Shown here: positions 43,720 to 53,652 of the stretch, piece by piece | Layout of the letters: each line of letters starts with the position of its first letter | Position numbering within the stretch: position 1 is the first letter of the stretch | NCBI RefSeq assembly: GCF_003075075.1 | Contig: NZ_QCYM01000020.1 | Span: forward strand, 1 to 64,000 | Reading direction: 5' to 3' | Source: Labrenzia sp. 011 | Lineage (GTDB): Bacteria > Pseudomonadota > Alphaproteobacteria > Rhizobiales > Stappiaceae | DNA length: 64,000 nucleotides | Notes under the pieces: generated by a model | Told to the model about the DNA's origin: nothing | What the model saw: only the letters and a program-made list of their open reading frames with translations | Databases searched by the model: none | Position numbers and translations under genes: made by a program

Positions 43720-46700
43720 ATGACCGCTGCTGCTACCGCCGTAACAACCGCCGACAAGGCGGATCTGCTTCCCTTCCGGGCTGCCTATGCCCCCGATGAC
43801 AGGACGCTTGTGGAAGCGCTTCTGAAGGAGGCGACAGGCGATCTCGTGGTGGAGAAACTGATCGACCAGCGCGCACGCGGTTACATCGGCGACATGCGCG
43901 CGGTGCAGGTCGGTCTCGGCGGCGTGGAAGACTTCATGCGCGAGTTCGGTCTGACGACCCGGGAGGGCCTGGCGATGATGGTCCTCGCCGAGGCGCTTCT
44001 GCGCGTTCCGGACTCCGTCACTGCCGACAAGCTGATCGAGGACAAGCTGGCAGCAGCCCGCTTCGACGATCCCTCCGGCCCCAAGTCGGACACCTGGCTG
44101 GTGTCGGCATCCTCCTGGGCCCTTGGCATCACCTCCCGGCTCCTGCATCCGGGCGACACGCCGCAAAGTGTTCTGTCCAGTCTGGTCAAGCGCATGGGAA
44201 TGCCGACTGTGCGTCTGGCGACCCGCAAGGCCATGCATCTGCTCGGACATCAGTTCGTGCTTGGCGAGACCATCCAGAAGGCGCTCGAGCGTGCCAGGAC
44301 CCAGGAAGGCAAGGGATACCGCTATTCCTACGACATGCTCGGGGAAGGCGCGCGCACCGCTGCCGATGCCGAGCGCTATTTCCAGTCCTACGCCAGGGCC
44401 ATCGAGGCGATCGGCAAGGCCGCTGGCGACAAGCCGCTGCCCGACCGGCCGGGCATTTCGGTCAAGCTCTCCGCCCTTCATCCGCGCTATCAGGCGGTCC
44501 AGGGCGAGCGGGTGCGCGACGAACTGCTGCCGAAACTGCGCGAACTGGCGCAGATGGCCAGGGACCGCAACCTCAACTTCACCATCGACGCCGAGGAAGC
44601 CGACCGGCTGGAGATCTCGCTCGACGTCATCGCCGCCCTTCTGGTCGATCCGGTCACCGAGGGCTGGGAGGGGTTCGGCCTGGCAGTGCAGGCCTATCAG
44701 AAACGCGCGCCGCAGGTCATCGACTGGCTTGTGGAGGCCGCCCGCAAGACGGGCCGCAGGATGATGGTGCGCCTGGTGAAGGGCGCCTACTGGGATACGG
44801 AAATCAAGCACGCCCAGGAAAACGGCACCGAGGGCTATCCGGTCTTCTCCCGCAAGGCGGCGACCGATCTTTCCTATCTGTGCTGCGCGAAGCGCATGCT
44901 GGCGGCCCGTGACGTGCTGTATCCGCAATTCGCCACGCATAACGCCCTGACCGTTGCCCAGATCATCGAGCTTTCGGGGAATTCCGCGGAAGGCTACGAA
45001 TTCCAGCGCCTGCATGGCATGGGGGAAAGCCTCTACAAGTCCGTGTGCGAGCGCGACGGCTTTCCGTGCCGGATCTATGCCCCGGTCGGCGGATACAAGG
45101 ATCTTCTCGCGTATCTTGTGCGCCGCCTTCTGGAAAACGGTGCCAACTCCTCTTTCGTGACGATCGTCGGCGATGCCTCCGTTCCTGTCGAGGCCATGCT
45201 GAAACGGCCTGCCGAGATCCTCGAAAACGGCTTTCATGCGACCAACCGCTCCATTCCCCTGCCTGCGGATCTTTACGGAGAGAGCCGCCGCAATTCCAGG
45301 GGGCTGGAATTCGGCTGTGCCGCGGAGCGCAACGCGCTGGTCGCCGGCATGGCCGGTTTCACCGCGCCCTTCACCGAGGCCGGTCCCCTTGGTGCGGGAC
45401 TGGCCGGAACAGGCGATGCCCATCCGGTCTTCGCGCCGATGGACGGCACCACGCAGGTCGGCACGGTGCGCTTTGCGGATACGCAGACCGCACACACGGC
45501 CGTGGAGGTTGCCCGCAAGGGCTTCGAATCCTGGTCGCGCAGGCCGGTCGAGGAACGGGCCGCCGCCCTCGACCAACTCGGCGACCTTCTGGAGGAAAAC
45601 CGCGACCGGCTGATGGCCATCCTGGCGATGGAGGGCGGCAAATGCCTGACGGACGGCATCGCCGAGATCCGCGAAGCGGTCGACTTCTGCCGGTATTACG
45701 CCAATGAAGCCCGCACGCTTTTCGGCGAAGGCCATCTGATGCCCGGACCGACCGGAGAGGAAAACCGCTACCGCCATCGCGGCCGCGGGGTTTTCGTATG
45801 TATCTCTCCCTGGAATTTTCCTCTGGCGATCTTTCTCGGACAGATCAGCGCGGCGCTGGTCGCCGGCAACGCCGTGGTTGCCAAGCCCGCCGAGCAGACG
45901 CCCCTGATTGCCTTCGAGGCGGCCAGGCTGATGCATCAGGCAGGCATTCCCGAGGATGCCTTCCTGCTGGTGCCCGGTGAAGGCGATATCGGCGCGGCGC
46001 TCACCTCTCACCCGGCCGTGGCCGGAGTCGCCTTTACCGGTTCGACGGAGACCGCCTGGGCGATCAACCGTACGCTTGCGGCGAAGAACGGGCCCATCGT
46101 GCCGCTGATCGCCGAAACCGGCGGCATCAACGCCATGCTGGTCGATGCGACGGCCCTGCCGGAACAGGTCTGCGACGACGTCATGATGTCCGCCTTCCGG
46201 TCCGCCGGGCAGCGCTGCTCGGCCCTGCGGCTGCTCTATGTGCAGGAAGACGTCGCCGACGTCCTGCTGCGGATGCTGGAAGGCGCCGCGAAGGAACTGG
46301 TCCTGGGCGACCCGCGCCTGCCCGCCACCGACATCGGCCCGGTCATCGACGAGGAAGCCCGTGACGGGATCATTGCCCATGTCGATGACATGCGGGAAAG
46401 CCAGACCCTGCGCTATGCCGGGGACACGCCTAGGGGGCCGCTTGCCAACGGGTCCTGGGTGGCGCCGCATATCATCGAACTGGACGAAGCCGGGGCTTTG
46501 ACGCGGGAAGTCTTCGGGCCGGTCCTGCATGTGGTGCGCTACAAGGCGAAGGACATCGACAAGGTGCTCGATCAGATCGCCGCCACCGGCTACGGCCTGA
46601 CGCTCGGCGTCCACAGCCGTATCGATGCGACCGTGAAGAAGGTTGTCGACCGGCTGTCCGTCGGCAATGTCTATGTCAACCGCAACACCATCGGCGCGGT

Positions 46701-46860
46701 CGTCGGCACCCAGCCCTTCGGCGGCTCCGGCCTGTCCGGCACCGGCCCCAAGGCCGGCGGCCCGGCCTATCTGACACGCTTCGCGCTGGAACAGGTGGTC
46801 TCCATCAATACGGCCGCCGCCGGAGGCAACGCCAGTCTGGTGGCTGCGTCCGACGATTGA
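43720..46860 (+). CDS. putA: Bifunctional proline dehydrogenase / pyrroline-5-carboxylate dehydrogenase
   Basis: A 1046-aa enzyme that oxidises proline to glutamate in two steps at the inner membrane. The FAD-linked PRODH barrel spans roughly residues 60-460 ([42 protein letters not shown]). The NAD-linked P5C dehydrogenase covers about 530-1000 ([60 protein letters not shown] with the catalytic C833). The N-terminal ribbon-helix-helix of E. coli PutA is absent, so it is the short, non-regulatory type. ATG 43720 has GGAG upstream; a TTG at 43708 overlaps the site. Confidence 0.96.
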   Translation: MTAAATAVTTADKADLLPFRAAYAPDDRTLVEALLKEATGDLVVEKLIDQRARGYIGDMRAVQVGLGGVEDFMREFGLTTREGLAMMVLAEALLRVPDSVTADKLIEDKLAAARFDDPSGPKSDTWLVSASSWALGITSRLLHPGDTPQSVLSSLVKRMGMPTVRLATRKAMHLLGHQFVLGETIQKALERARTQEGKGYRYSYDMLGEGARTAADAERYFQSYARAIEAIGKAAGDKPLPDRPGISVKLSALHPRYQAVQGERVRDELLPKLRELAQMARDRNLNFTIDAEEADRLEISLDVIAALLVDPVTEGWEGFGLAVQAYQKRAPQVIDWLVEAARKTGRRMMVRLVKGAYWDTEIKHAQENGTEGYPVFSRKAATDLSYLCCAKRMLAARDVLYPQFATHNALTVAQIIELSGNSAEGYEFQRLHGMGESLYKSVCERDGFPCRIYAPVGGYKDLLAYLVRRLLENGANSSFVTIVGDASVPVEAMLKRPAEILENGFHATNRSIPLPADLYGESRRNSRGLEFGCAAERNALVAGMAGFTAPFTEAGPLGAGLAGTGDAHPVFAPMDGTTQVGTVRFADTQTAHTAVEVARKGFESWSRRPVEERAAALDQLGDLLEENRDRLMAILAMEGGKCLTDGIAEIREAVDFCRYYANEARTLFGEGHLMPGPTGEENRYRHRGRGVFVCISPWNFPLAIFLGQISAALVAGNAVVAKPAEQTPLIAFEAARLMHQAGIPEDAFLLVPGEGDIGAALTSHPAVAGVAFTGSTETAWAINRTLAAKNGPIVPLIAETGGINAMLVDATALPEQVCDDVMMSAFRSAGQRCSALRLLYVQEDVADVLLRMLEGAAKELVLGDPRLPATDIGPVIDEEARDGIIAHVDDMRESQTLRYAGDTPRGPLANGSWVAPHIIELDEAGALTREVFGPVLHVVRYKAKDIDKVLDQIAATGYGLTLGVHSRIDATVKKVVDRLSVGNVYVNRNTIGAVVGTQPFGGSGLSGTGPKAGGPAYLTRFALEQVVSINTAAAGGNASLVAASDD

Positions 46861-46991
46861 GGCACGCACTTCGGTTCACCGATGCCTTCGGCGGTCCTGC
46901 CATCCTCCCCGTGCCGTCCCGGAGCTGATTCGGGACCTGCAAGGCACGGGGGCGGGCTCGGCTAAGGCCGGCGCGGCCATTTCGTCTTGAT

Positions 46992-49478
46992 TCATGATTT
47001 CATACCCTGGCTCCCTCGCGGCTTCACCCGCCGTGTCGCCTCCGCTACTGTCGGGTCATCCGGCCAGGGATGTTTCGGATAGCGGCCCTTCATGTCGGCC
47101 TTGACGTCCGCCCAGGATCCCGCCCAGAAACCGGGCAGGTCTTTTGTGATCTGGATAGGGCGCTGAGCGGGGGAGAGCAGTTCCAGGATCAGCGGCAAGC
47201 GGCCGCCGCAGACGCTCGGATGGTCCTTGAGGCCGAAGAGTTCCTGCACGCGGATCGACAGGGTCGGCCCGGCCGCCGCGCCGTAGTCGATCGGCACCCG
47301 GCTTCCTGTCGGGGCGGTGAAGTGGGACGGGGCGAGCGTGTCGAGCTGCGCGCTGGCGTCATAGGGCAGAAGGGCCGACAAGGCAGTTCCGAGCAGACCG
47401 GTATCAATGGCCGTGACACTGGTGCAGCCCGCCAGAAAGGGCTGGAGCCAGGTTTCCAGAGTGTCCCCGAGCGTGCCGTCGGACAGATCCGGCAAATCCG
47501 CGCCGCCGTTGTCACGGACATAGGCGACACGCCTGCGCAAGCGCTCCTGGTCCTTGCTCCACGGAAGTCTTGCAACGCCGCGGCGGCGGATTTCCGCAAT
47601 GAGGGCCCGTGCTATGGCCTCCGGATCCGCCGCCTTGACCGCGACGGCCTGAAGTTCGACGGCCTTGTAGCGCCGCACGCGCCGCGCCTTGAGCGCGCCG
47701 TCGCCGGTGACCTGAACCTCCTCTTCCTCGACGATGCCGGCGGCGAAAAGCTCTTCAATCTCGTCTCGCGTGATCGGGGCGCACAGCTGTATGCGGCCGC
47801 TGGCCGCCTTGCCCTGGATATCGGCCACCGTCAGGAACGGCTCTGCCGCGAGTCCATGCGCCGGATCCAGTTCCGCTCCCCGGCCGTTGGCGAGGCGGAA
47901 GCGCCCGGTCTGGCCGCGCGCCTGCGCCATGCGGTCCGGATAGGCAAGCGCCAGCAGCATGCCGGCGCTTTCGATATCGATATCGCCTCCGGAGCCTCCG
48001 GCCTGTTTCAGCCAGCGTTCGGCAAGGAGGCGGCCGTCTTTCGCCCGCTGGCTCCTGTCATGGCGAAGGGAGCGGAGGCGCGCGCGGACGTCCGGATCGC
48101 GCCCGCCAAGGCCGGGTTCGGACAGGAGGAGGGCGATCAGCGCGGCGGTCGGGCCGAGACCGCGTGCCGCGCCCTCAAGCACCATATGCGCGAGCCTCGG
48201 ATGCAGCGGCAGGTTGGCGAGAGCCTTGCCCTGCTCCGTCAGCCGGCCGGCCGCATCGAGGGCCTGCAGGTCGCGCAGCAGCGCGCTGGCTTCCGCCCAT
48301 GCGGCGCGCGGCGGCGGATCGGCGAAGGCGAGACTGTCCGGGTCGGAGGTTCCCCAGGCGGCCAGATCCAGAACGAGGCCCGAGAGGTCGGCTTCCAGGA
48401 TTTCCGGCGTTTCCGATTGCGGCAGGGCGGCACTCTGGGCTTCGTCCCACAGCCGGTAGCACACGCCGGCTTCGGTCCGGCCCGCGCGGCCGCGCCGCTG
48501 GTCGGCGGAGGCGCGGGACACGCGCACGGTTTCAAGCCGGGTGAGGCCGGTCTGCGGCTCGTATCGCGGCACGCGCGCCAGGCCGCTGTCGATGACCACC
48601 CTGACGCCTTCGATGGTCAGCGAGGTCTGGGCGATGGCACTTGCGAGCACGATCTTTCGTGTTCCTGCCCGGGCGGGGCGGATTGCCTCGTCCTGCGCCC
48701 TTGCGTCGAGCCCGCCGTAAAGGGGCGCGATGTGACATCCGGCAGGCAGCTTTCCGGCAAGCAGATCCGCGGTGCGGCGGATCTCGCCCTGGCCCGGCAG
48801 GAAAACCAGAAGGGAGCCGGGTTCTTCCGCGAGAGCCTTGTGAACGGCGCGGGTCACCTGCGGTTCGATGCGCTCGTTGGGCGTCCGGCCGAGATAGCGT
48901 GTTTCGACGGGAAAACTCCGCCCCCTGCTTTCGATCACCGGGGCATCGCCCAGCAGTTTCGAAATGCCGGCGGCATCCAGGGTCGCGGACATCGGCAGAA
49001 GGCGCAGATCTTCGCGCAGGGCCGATTGCACATCGAGCGCGAGCGCCAAGCCGAGATCGCCGTCCAGCGTGCGTTCATGGAATTCGTCGAACAGGACGGC
49101 GGCAACGCCGGTCAGCTCCGGGTCGTCCAGAATGAGCCGCGTGAACACGCCTTCGGTGATGACCTCGATCCGGGTCCGGGCGCTGACCCTGCTTTCCATG
49201 CGCACCCGGTAACCGACGGTATCGCCTGCGCGTTCGCCCAGCTCTCCGGCCATGCGCCGGGCTGCGGCCCGGGCGGCAAGACGCCTGGGTTCCAGCACCA
49301 GGATTTTCCCGTCCTGCCGCCAGGGGGCGCCGAGCAACGCCAGCGGCACCCGCGTGGTCTTGCCGGCGCCCGGTTCGGCCACCAGAACCGCGTTGGGGGT
49401 GCGCTCCAGCGTGTCGGTGAGCTCGCCGAGGACGCTGTCAATCGGCAGGGGGGCCGCGAAAGCGGGAACGCTCACCAT
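46992..49478 (-). CDS. hrpB: ATP-dependent helicase HrpB
   Basis: An 828-aa DEAH-box helicase. Motifs: Walker A VLVAEPGAGKTTRVPLALL, DEFH box VLFDEFHERTLDGDLGLALA, SATLD, LVFLPGQGEIRRTADLL, TSLTIEGVRVVIDSGLARVPRYEP and QRRGRAGRTEAGVCYRLW, then the winged-helix/ratchet part and the HrpB-specific C-terminus (PQLFGL-like QELFGLKDHPSVCGGRLPLILELLSPAQRPIQITKDLPGFW). The RNA target is not well known in the family. The ATG at 49476-49478 lies four bases after the glk stop, so it is the last gene of the mgsA-glk-hrpB unit. Confidence 0.94.
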   Translation of the reverse strand: MVSVPAFAAPLPIDSVLGELTDTLERTPNAVLVAEPGAGKTTRVPLALLGAPWRQDGKILVLEPRRLAARAAARRMAGELGERAGDTVGYRVRMESRVSARTRIEVITEGVFTRLILDDPELTGVAAVLFDEFHERTLDGDLGLALALDVQSALREDLRLLPMSATLDAAGISKLLGDAPVIESRGRSFPVETRYLGRTPNERIEPQVTRAVHKALAEEPGSLLVFLPGQGEIRRTADLLAGKLPAGCHIAPLYGGLDARAQDEAIRPARAGTRKIVLASAIAQTSLTIEGVRVVIDSGLARVPRYEPQTGLTRLETVRVSRASADQRRGRAGRTEAGVCYRLWDEAQSAALPQSETPEILEADLSGLVLDLAAWGTSDPDSLAFADPPPRAAWAEASALLRDLQALDAAGRLTEQGKALANLPLHPRLAHMVLEGAARGLGPTAALIALLLSEPGLGGRDPDVRARLRSLRHDRSQRAKDGRLLAERWLKQAGGSGGDIDIESAGMLLALAYPDRMAQARGQTGRFRLANGRGAELDPAHGLAAEPFLTVADIQGKAASGRIQLCAPITRDEIEELFAAGIVEEEEVQVTGDGALKARRVRRYKAVELQAVAVKAADPEAIARALIAEIRRRGVARLPWSKDQERLRRRVAYVRDNGGADLPDLSDGTLGDTLETWLQPFLAGCTSVTAIDTGLLGTALSALLPYDASAQLDTLAPSHFTAPTGSRVPIDYGAAAGPTLSIRVQELFGLKDHPSVCGGRLPLILELLSPAQRPIQITKDLPGFWAGSWADVKADMKGRYPKHPWPDDPTVAEATRRVKPRGSQGMKS

Positions 49479-49482
49479 CGCA

Positions 49483-50517
49483 TCAGGTCTGCGCGGCGGC
49501 ACTTCTCCAGTGCCGGCCCTGCATGTCGACGGCAAAGGCATGCGGGGTCTTGGCGAAGGAGACCAGACCTTCCAGCGCCGGGTTCGGGTGGCGGACGATG
49601 AAGGTCGGGATCGTGGCCATCAGCGCCTCATGCGGTGCTTTCGCCTCGAAGGCGGCCCGGAAGCCGCCGTCGGTCAGGAAACGGGTGATCCTGGGCGTGA
49701 TGCCGCCGGTCAGATAGACGCCGCCGCGGGCCAGGACTGTCAGCGCGAAATCCCCGGCAACCCGTCCGAGGCAGCGGGCGAAGACCTCCAGGGTTCTGAC
49801 CGCGACCGGATCGTTGTCATGCGCGGCGGCGGTGATGCTGGAGGGCGTTTCGAAGGCGGGTTCGCTGCGCATCTGGAGAGCGACCGCCCGGGCCAGGCGC
49901 GGCAGGCCGGTTCCGCTCAGAAGCTGCTCGGCGCCGAGACGGCCGCCGACTCTTTCAATATGCGGCCAGATCTCGAAATCCTCGGGCGTGACCGGTCCCA
50001 GTTCCACATGCCCGCCTTCTCCGGGCACCGGGACCCATGTATCGGCGGCGTGAATCATTGCAGCAGCGCCCAGACCCGTGCCCGGGCCGAGCACGAATTT
50101 TGCGGTGGCATCGTGAATGGTGCCCGGTCCGATCTGCTCGACATCGCCGCCGCTGTAGGCGGGAAGCGCAAGCGCCTGGGCTTCGAAATCGTTCAGCACG
50201 ACGACTTCATGCAGGCCGAGGTCGGTGATCATCTTCAGCGGTTCGATCACCCAGGCTGCGTTGGTCAGCGGAATGACGTCGCCGGTCACCGGGCCGGCCA
50301 CGGCGATGATCGCGGTTCTGGGGGCCAGATTCGTTCCCTTCAGGACCGCCTTGCGGATCGCCGCTGAAATGTCGCTGTGATCGGAGGTTGACGTCTTTCC
50401 GCACATGCGGATCGGCGCATCCGGGCCGTCCACCAGGGCAAAGCGGGCGTTGGTGCCGCCGATGTCGGCCACCAGAACAGGGTAGGCGAAGGACTTTGGA
50501 GTTGTCTGAAATCTCAT
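49483..50517 (-). CDS. glk: Glucokinase
   Basis: A 344-aa ATP-dependent kinase that makes glucose-6-phosphate. Bacterial Glk (ROK-independent) motifs: [17 protein letters not shown] (phosphate 1), [35 protein letters not shown] (sugar-binding region with the catalytic Asp), [14 protein letters not shown] (phosphate 2), [11 protein letters not shown] and [10 protein letters not shown] (adenosine). Its ATG overlaps the mgsA stop as ATGA, and hrpB follows at once, so it is tightly coupled at both ends. Confidence 0.94.
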   Translation of the reverse strand: MRFQTTPKSFAYPVLVADIGGTNARFALVDGPDAPIRMCGKTSTSDHSDISAAIRKAVLKGTNLAPRTAIIAVAGPVTGDVIPLTNAAWVIEPLKMITDLGLHEVVVLNDFEAQALALPAYSGGDVEQIGPGTIHDATAKFVLGPGTGLGAAAMIHAADTWVPVPGEGGHVELGPVTPEDFEIWPHIERVGGRLGAEQLLSGTGLPRLARAVALQMRSEPAFETPSSITAAAHDNDPVAVRTLEVFARCLGRVAGDFALTVLARGGVYLTGGITPRITRFLTDGGFRAAFEAKAPHEALMATIPTFIVRHPNPALEGLVSFAKTPHAFAVDMQGRHWRSAAAQT

Positions 50518-50945
50518 GATGTAAAGGCGCCCACTTCCGGAGTCCCGGAGGTTGTCTTGAGGCCGGTGAGGCGGGCGGACCGCAGAAGGATATCGGCCGT
50601 GGAGGGGTTCAGCGCCATCGGCATGTCATAGACCACCGCCAGACGCGTGAGGGCCTTGACGTCCACATCATGAGGCATAGGGGACAGGGGGTCGACGAAG
50701 AAGATCAGCCCCTGGAGCTTGCCTTCCGCGATCATCGCGCCGATCTGCTGGTCGCCGCCGAGCGGGCCGCTTTTCAGCCGGGTGATACCGAGCGCTGGGC
50801 AGGCCTCGAGAATGCGTCCGCCGGTCGTGCCGGTTCCCACAAGGTTGAAATCGCTCAGTTTATCCTGGTGCCGCCGGGCGAATTCGACCATGGCATCCTT
50901 TTTGGCGTCATGTGCGACGAGCGCAAGGGTGGGTTTGGAAGGCAT
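50514..50945 (-). CDS. mgsA: Methylglyoxal synthase
   Basis: A 143-aa enzyme that converts dihydroxyacetone phosphate to methylglyoxal and phosphate, a bypass that relieves sugar-phosphate build-up. Motifs: [76 protein letters not shown] (with the catalytic Asp) and [19 protein letters not shown] 50945 has AGAGGAT upstream. Being first in an operon with glucokinase makes sense: the pair balances entry of glucose into glycolysis against overflow. Confidence 0.95.
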   Translation of the reverse strand: MPSKPTLALVAHDAKKDAMVEFARRHQDKLSDFNLVGTGTTGGRILEACPALGITRLKSGPLGGDQQIGAMIAEGKLQGLIFFVDPLSPMPHDVDVKALTRLAVVYDMPMALNPSTADILLRSARLTGLKTTSGTPEVGAFTS

Positions 50946-51100
50946 CAAGGATCCTCTTTTCGCAAAGGCAAAGGGGCCGCATGTGTTTAGCCGCTCAAAG
51001 CGCTTTAGGCAAAGGAAGATGGGAGGAATTTCGCAAAATCACGGGAGCAGGGGCCCGTGTCGGCCAAAAGAAAGGTCCGGAGAGTCCCGCGTGCATGGGG

Positions 51101-51130
51101 AAAATGCCGCGCTCCGCTGCGGAACGCGGC
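51101..51130 (-). terminator. Rho-independent terminator of the VWA/DUF1194 gene
   Basis: On the minus strand: stem GCCGCGTTCC / GGAGCGCGGC (10 bp, one G-T pair) with a five-base loop, followed by ATTTT. Confidence 0.8.
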
Positions 51131-51157
51131 AGGAAAATCAAGGAGAAGGCGTTGGTT

Positions 51158-52009
51158 TCAGTCGAACAGATTGCAGCGGACCGGTTCGCGGCCGGCAACC
51201 TTGTGGAGCCGGGCGTGGTCTTGCGGCAGCGTCAGTCCGGCAATTTCCATGACCAGTTTCATGCGGATCGCGTCGGCAAAGCCCTCCTGCGACCGCACCG
51301 GGATGGCGAAGGACCCGGGGCCGCCGATGACGCAATCCTCGTAATAATGGTCGAGGTTGAGCATGGCCTGCCAGGTGTTCTTGTTCGATTTCATCATCAG
51401 CGGCAGACCGTTGATGGTCACGCCCGTGGCGATCATGCGGTCCCGCATTTCCGTGACCGATCCGCCCTGGTTGTTCGGTCCGTCTCCGGAAATGTCGATG
51501 ACCTGACGAAGGCCCATGTACTGGTTGCCCTGCACCAGTTGAACGGATTTCTCCAGTGCTGAGGCGATCGAGGTTCGCTGGACCTGCCGGAGCGGAGCCT
51601 CTGCGATCTTGGAAGCAAAATGGGCTGCTGTGCCCGCGTCCCGGATCACGGTCCAGTCGGCGACGATGAAATGCTCGTCCACGCCGCCCCATTCCATGTA
51701 GGTCACAGCGACCCGGCCGATCGGACCGACCTGGATGGCATCGAGGAATTCCCGGGAAGTCAGGGCGGCAATATAGCCGGCGCGCTGGACTTCCTGTTCT
51801 TCCGTATCCATGGACTGGGAGATATCGACGGCCAGGACGAGCTCGACATCCACTTCGCTGTCCGGGTCATAGGTATATTGTGAAGAGGCAATGGGAACCG
51901 GGCGGTAGTCCCGCGCGGTCGAAGGTGCGGTGACAAGAACAACCGCACAGAAGAGGGTCAGTAATTTCGCAAACGCGAGCGCACACAGTTTCGTTATCTC
52001 GAGACGCAT
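51158..52009 (-). CDS. Exported VWA-fold protein (DUF1194)
   Basis: A 283-aa protein with a signal peptide (LCALAFAKLLTLFCAVVLVTAPSTA) and a von Willebrand A domain: VELVLAVDISQSMDTEE carries the DxSxS metal site (MIDAS), with VAVTYMEWGGVDEH, QVIDISGDGPNNQGGSV and GLPLMMKSNKNTWQAMLNLDHYYEDCVIGGPGSFA further on. This is the DUF1194 family, exported and common in alphaproteobacteria, role unknown. The ATG at 52007-52009 follows GGAGAA; the frame extends upstream without similarity. It ends at a terminator and stands alone. Confidence 0.87.
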   Translation of the reverse strand: MRLEITKLCALAFAKLLTLFCAVVLVTAPSTARDYRPVPIASSQYTYDPDSEVDVELVLAVDISQSMDTEEQEVQRAGYIAALTSREFLDAIQVGPIGRVAVTYMEWGGVDEHFIVADWTVIRDAGTAAHFASKIAEAPLRQVQRTSIASALEKSVQLVQGNQYMGLRQVIDISGDGPNNQGGSVTEMRDRMIATGVTINGLPLMMKSNKNTWQAMLNLDHYYEDCVIGGPGSFAIPVRSQEGFADAIRMKLVMEIAGLTLPQDHARLHKVAGREPVRCNLFD

Positions 52010-52604
52010 TGTTTTTCTCCTTAACGTCAGCCTTGCGGCTGGGCTGCTACGTCTCCCCATGATATTTTCTTGTTGTATTTCTTTGCTTGTCGTTCCTTGT
52101 GAAACTTACGTAGGTCGTCGGAATGAATTGGTTCAGGTTGCAGGTTTACTTTGCAATCCACATGCCAACCGTAGTCGAAAAAAATTAACCGGCAAAATCA
52201 AATGCGCACGCAGTGCATGTTATTCACAGATAGGAATTTTTTACCGGTTTGTTAGGCAGAAATTGCCGGTTTTGGCCGTTTTGCGGGACTTGTCCGGCAG
52301 AAAGTGCCGGTTTCGCTCACGCAATAAGCAAGAGGCAGAGTTGCCTGAAAATGCGCCACTTGTGCGAAAAATCGGCAGTTTTTTAGGTTGACGCCGACCG
52401 TGCGGCTGGTCATGATCTGAAGAAATTCTCAGTTGGTGAATATTTTTTCGGGCGCTTCCCTGTGGCGGTGTCCGGCAAAACAAATCGCTTCAAAAGCGAA
52501 GCGGGACGCGGGCAGGCGGTTGTCGGAGAACGGACCTGTCTGCCTGTCTGGGGCGCAATGATCCGGTGGTGCCGGTTTCTGTCAGGAGAGGGTGTCGGGG
52601 CGAA
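52010..52604. other. 595-bp divergent regulatory region
   Basis: No ORF here is convincing. The left half is AT-rich and carries the promoter of the VWA gene. The centre has two related palindromes (see the operator entry) and further CGGCAG or CCGGCA half-motifs near 52370 and 52470. The right end leads to the SorC-type regulator. Its length and repeat content suggest controlled expression of the nucleoside cluster. Confidence 0.5.
52255..52313. promoter_or_regulatory. Pair of GGCA-N5-TGCC palindromes, candidate operators
   Basis: GGCAGAAATTGCCGGTTT at 52255-52272 and GGCAGAAAGTGCCGGTTT at 52296-52313 differ in one base. The second is part of the perfect palindrome CCGGCA-GAAAG-TGCCGG (52294-52310). 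They are 41 bp apart, close to four turns of DNA, so a tetramer could bind both on one face. SorC/DeoR-type proteins act as tetramers, hence the proposal that the adjacent regulator binds here. Confidence 0.5.
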
Positions 52605-53585
52605 ATGCAGGCAGGCGACGACGACTGGACATCGCATATGGCCATCCGGGCAGCCTGGCTCTCTTTCGTGGGTGGCCGCACGCAGGGAGAAATCGCTGCT
52701 CAGCTCGGCGTGTCGCCGGCAAAGGTCCACCGCCTGATTGCTCATGCCCAGAAGGCCGGATATGTGAAGTTTCAGGTCGACGGCCGGCCGATGGAATGCC
52801 TGAAGCTGGAGGCCGAACTTTCCGACCGGTTCCAGCTGACCAACTGCATCATCGCACCGGATCTGGGCGGGGACGACGACAGTGCCGTGCGGGCGGTGGC
52901 CGCTTCCGGCGCTCAGTTCCTGGCGGCGCTGCTGGGGGGCTCGAATCTGACCAGGCTTGGCGTGGGCATGGGGCGCACGCTCACTGCCGCGGTCGAGTCC
53001 CTGCCGAAAATCGCCCGTTCCGATCTGGAAATCATGTCGATCTGCGGGTCGCTGACACGCACGCTTGCCGCCAACCCCTATGACATCATCCAGAAGATGC
53101 AGGAACGCACCGGCGGTACCGGCTATTACCTGCCCGTGCCCTATTTTGCCGAAAACCGCGACGAGAAGGCGATGTTCCTGACCCAGCGCAGCGTGCAGGA
53201 TCTCATGGCCCGTGCCGGCGGGTCCGATGCCTTCCTGATCGGTATCGGCTCGGTGGAAAATGAAGGCCACCTCGTCCAGCGAGGCATGATTTCCAAACAG
53301 GAACAGGAAGAATTGCTGTCAGTCGGTGCCGTCTGTGATTTGATGGGCCGGTTCTTGACGCTTGAAGGAAAGCTGGCGCCCGATACGCTCGGCGATTGCG
53401 CCGTCGGGCTGCATTTCGACGAAGTGCGCGGCAGCCGCGTGATTGCGCTGGTGGGTGGGGAAAGCAAGGTGGACGCCACGCTTGCAGCCCTGCGCACCGG
53501 TGTCATTACCGACCTCGTGACCGACGAGACCCTTGCGAGGGCTCTGAGCACACGGGCCGGATTGAAGCTGGCACAGTCCGCATGA
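52605..53585 (+). CDS. SorC/DeoR-family regulator of the nucleoside cluster
   Basis: A 326-aa regulator. The N-terminal HTH (MAIRAAWLSFVGGRTQGEIAAQLGVSPAKVHRLIAHAQKAG) is of SorC type, and the large C-terminal sugar-binding domain follows (LTRLGVGMGRTLTAAVESLPKIA; DAFLIGIGSVENEGHLVQRGMIS; GDCAVGLHFD; RVIALVGGESKVDATLAALRTGVITDLVTDETLARAL). Bacillus DeoR, which senses deoxyribose-5-phosphate, is of this family, and the downstream genes make and use that compound. A role as the deo regulator is therefore likely but inferred. The ATG at 52605 is preferred to the longer frame from 52566. The first BMP gene starts 67 bp downstream. Confidence 0.85.
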   Translation: MQAGDDDWTSHMAIRAAWLSFVGGRTQGEIAAQLGVSPAKVHRLIAHAQKAGYVKFQVDGRPMECLKLEAELSDRFQLTNCIIAPDLGGDDDSAVRAVAASGAQFLAALLGGSNLTRLGVGMGRTLTAAVESLPKIARSDLEIMSICGSLTRTLAANPYDIIQKMQERTGGTGYYLPVPYFAENRDEKAMFLTQRSVQDLMARAGGSDAFLIGIGSVENEGHLVQRGMISKQEQEELLSVGAVCDLMGRFLTLEGKLAPDTLGDCAVGLHFDEVRGSRVIALVGGESKVDATLAALRTGVITDLVTDETLARALSTRAGLKLAQSA

Positions 53586-53652
53586 CGCGGCTGGGCCACG
53601 AGGGGAAACGGGCCGGCCAAGGGCAGGCCCCCGCATGTCGGAGGACATACAC

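Noticed and set aside
43714-46869. A 1051-codon open frame antisense to putA
   Set aside because: It is a shadow of putA in GC-rich DNA. Its composition (Arg, His, Gly, Gln) is that of out-of-frame translation and it shows no family motif.
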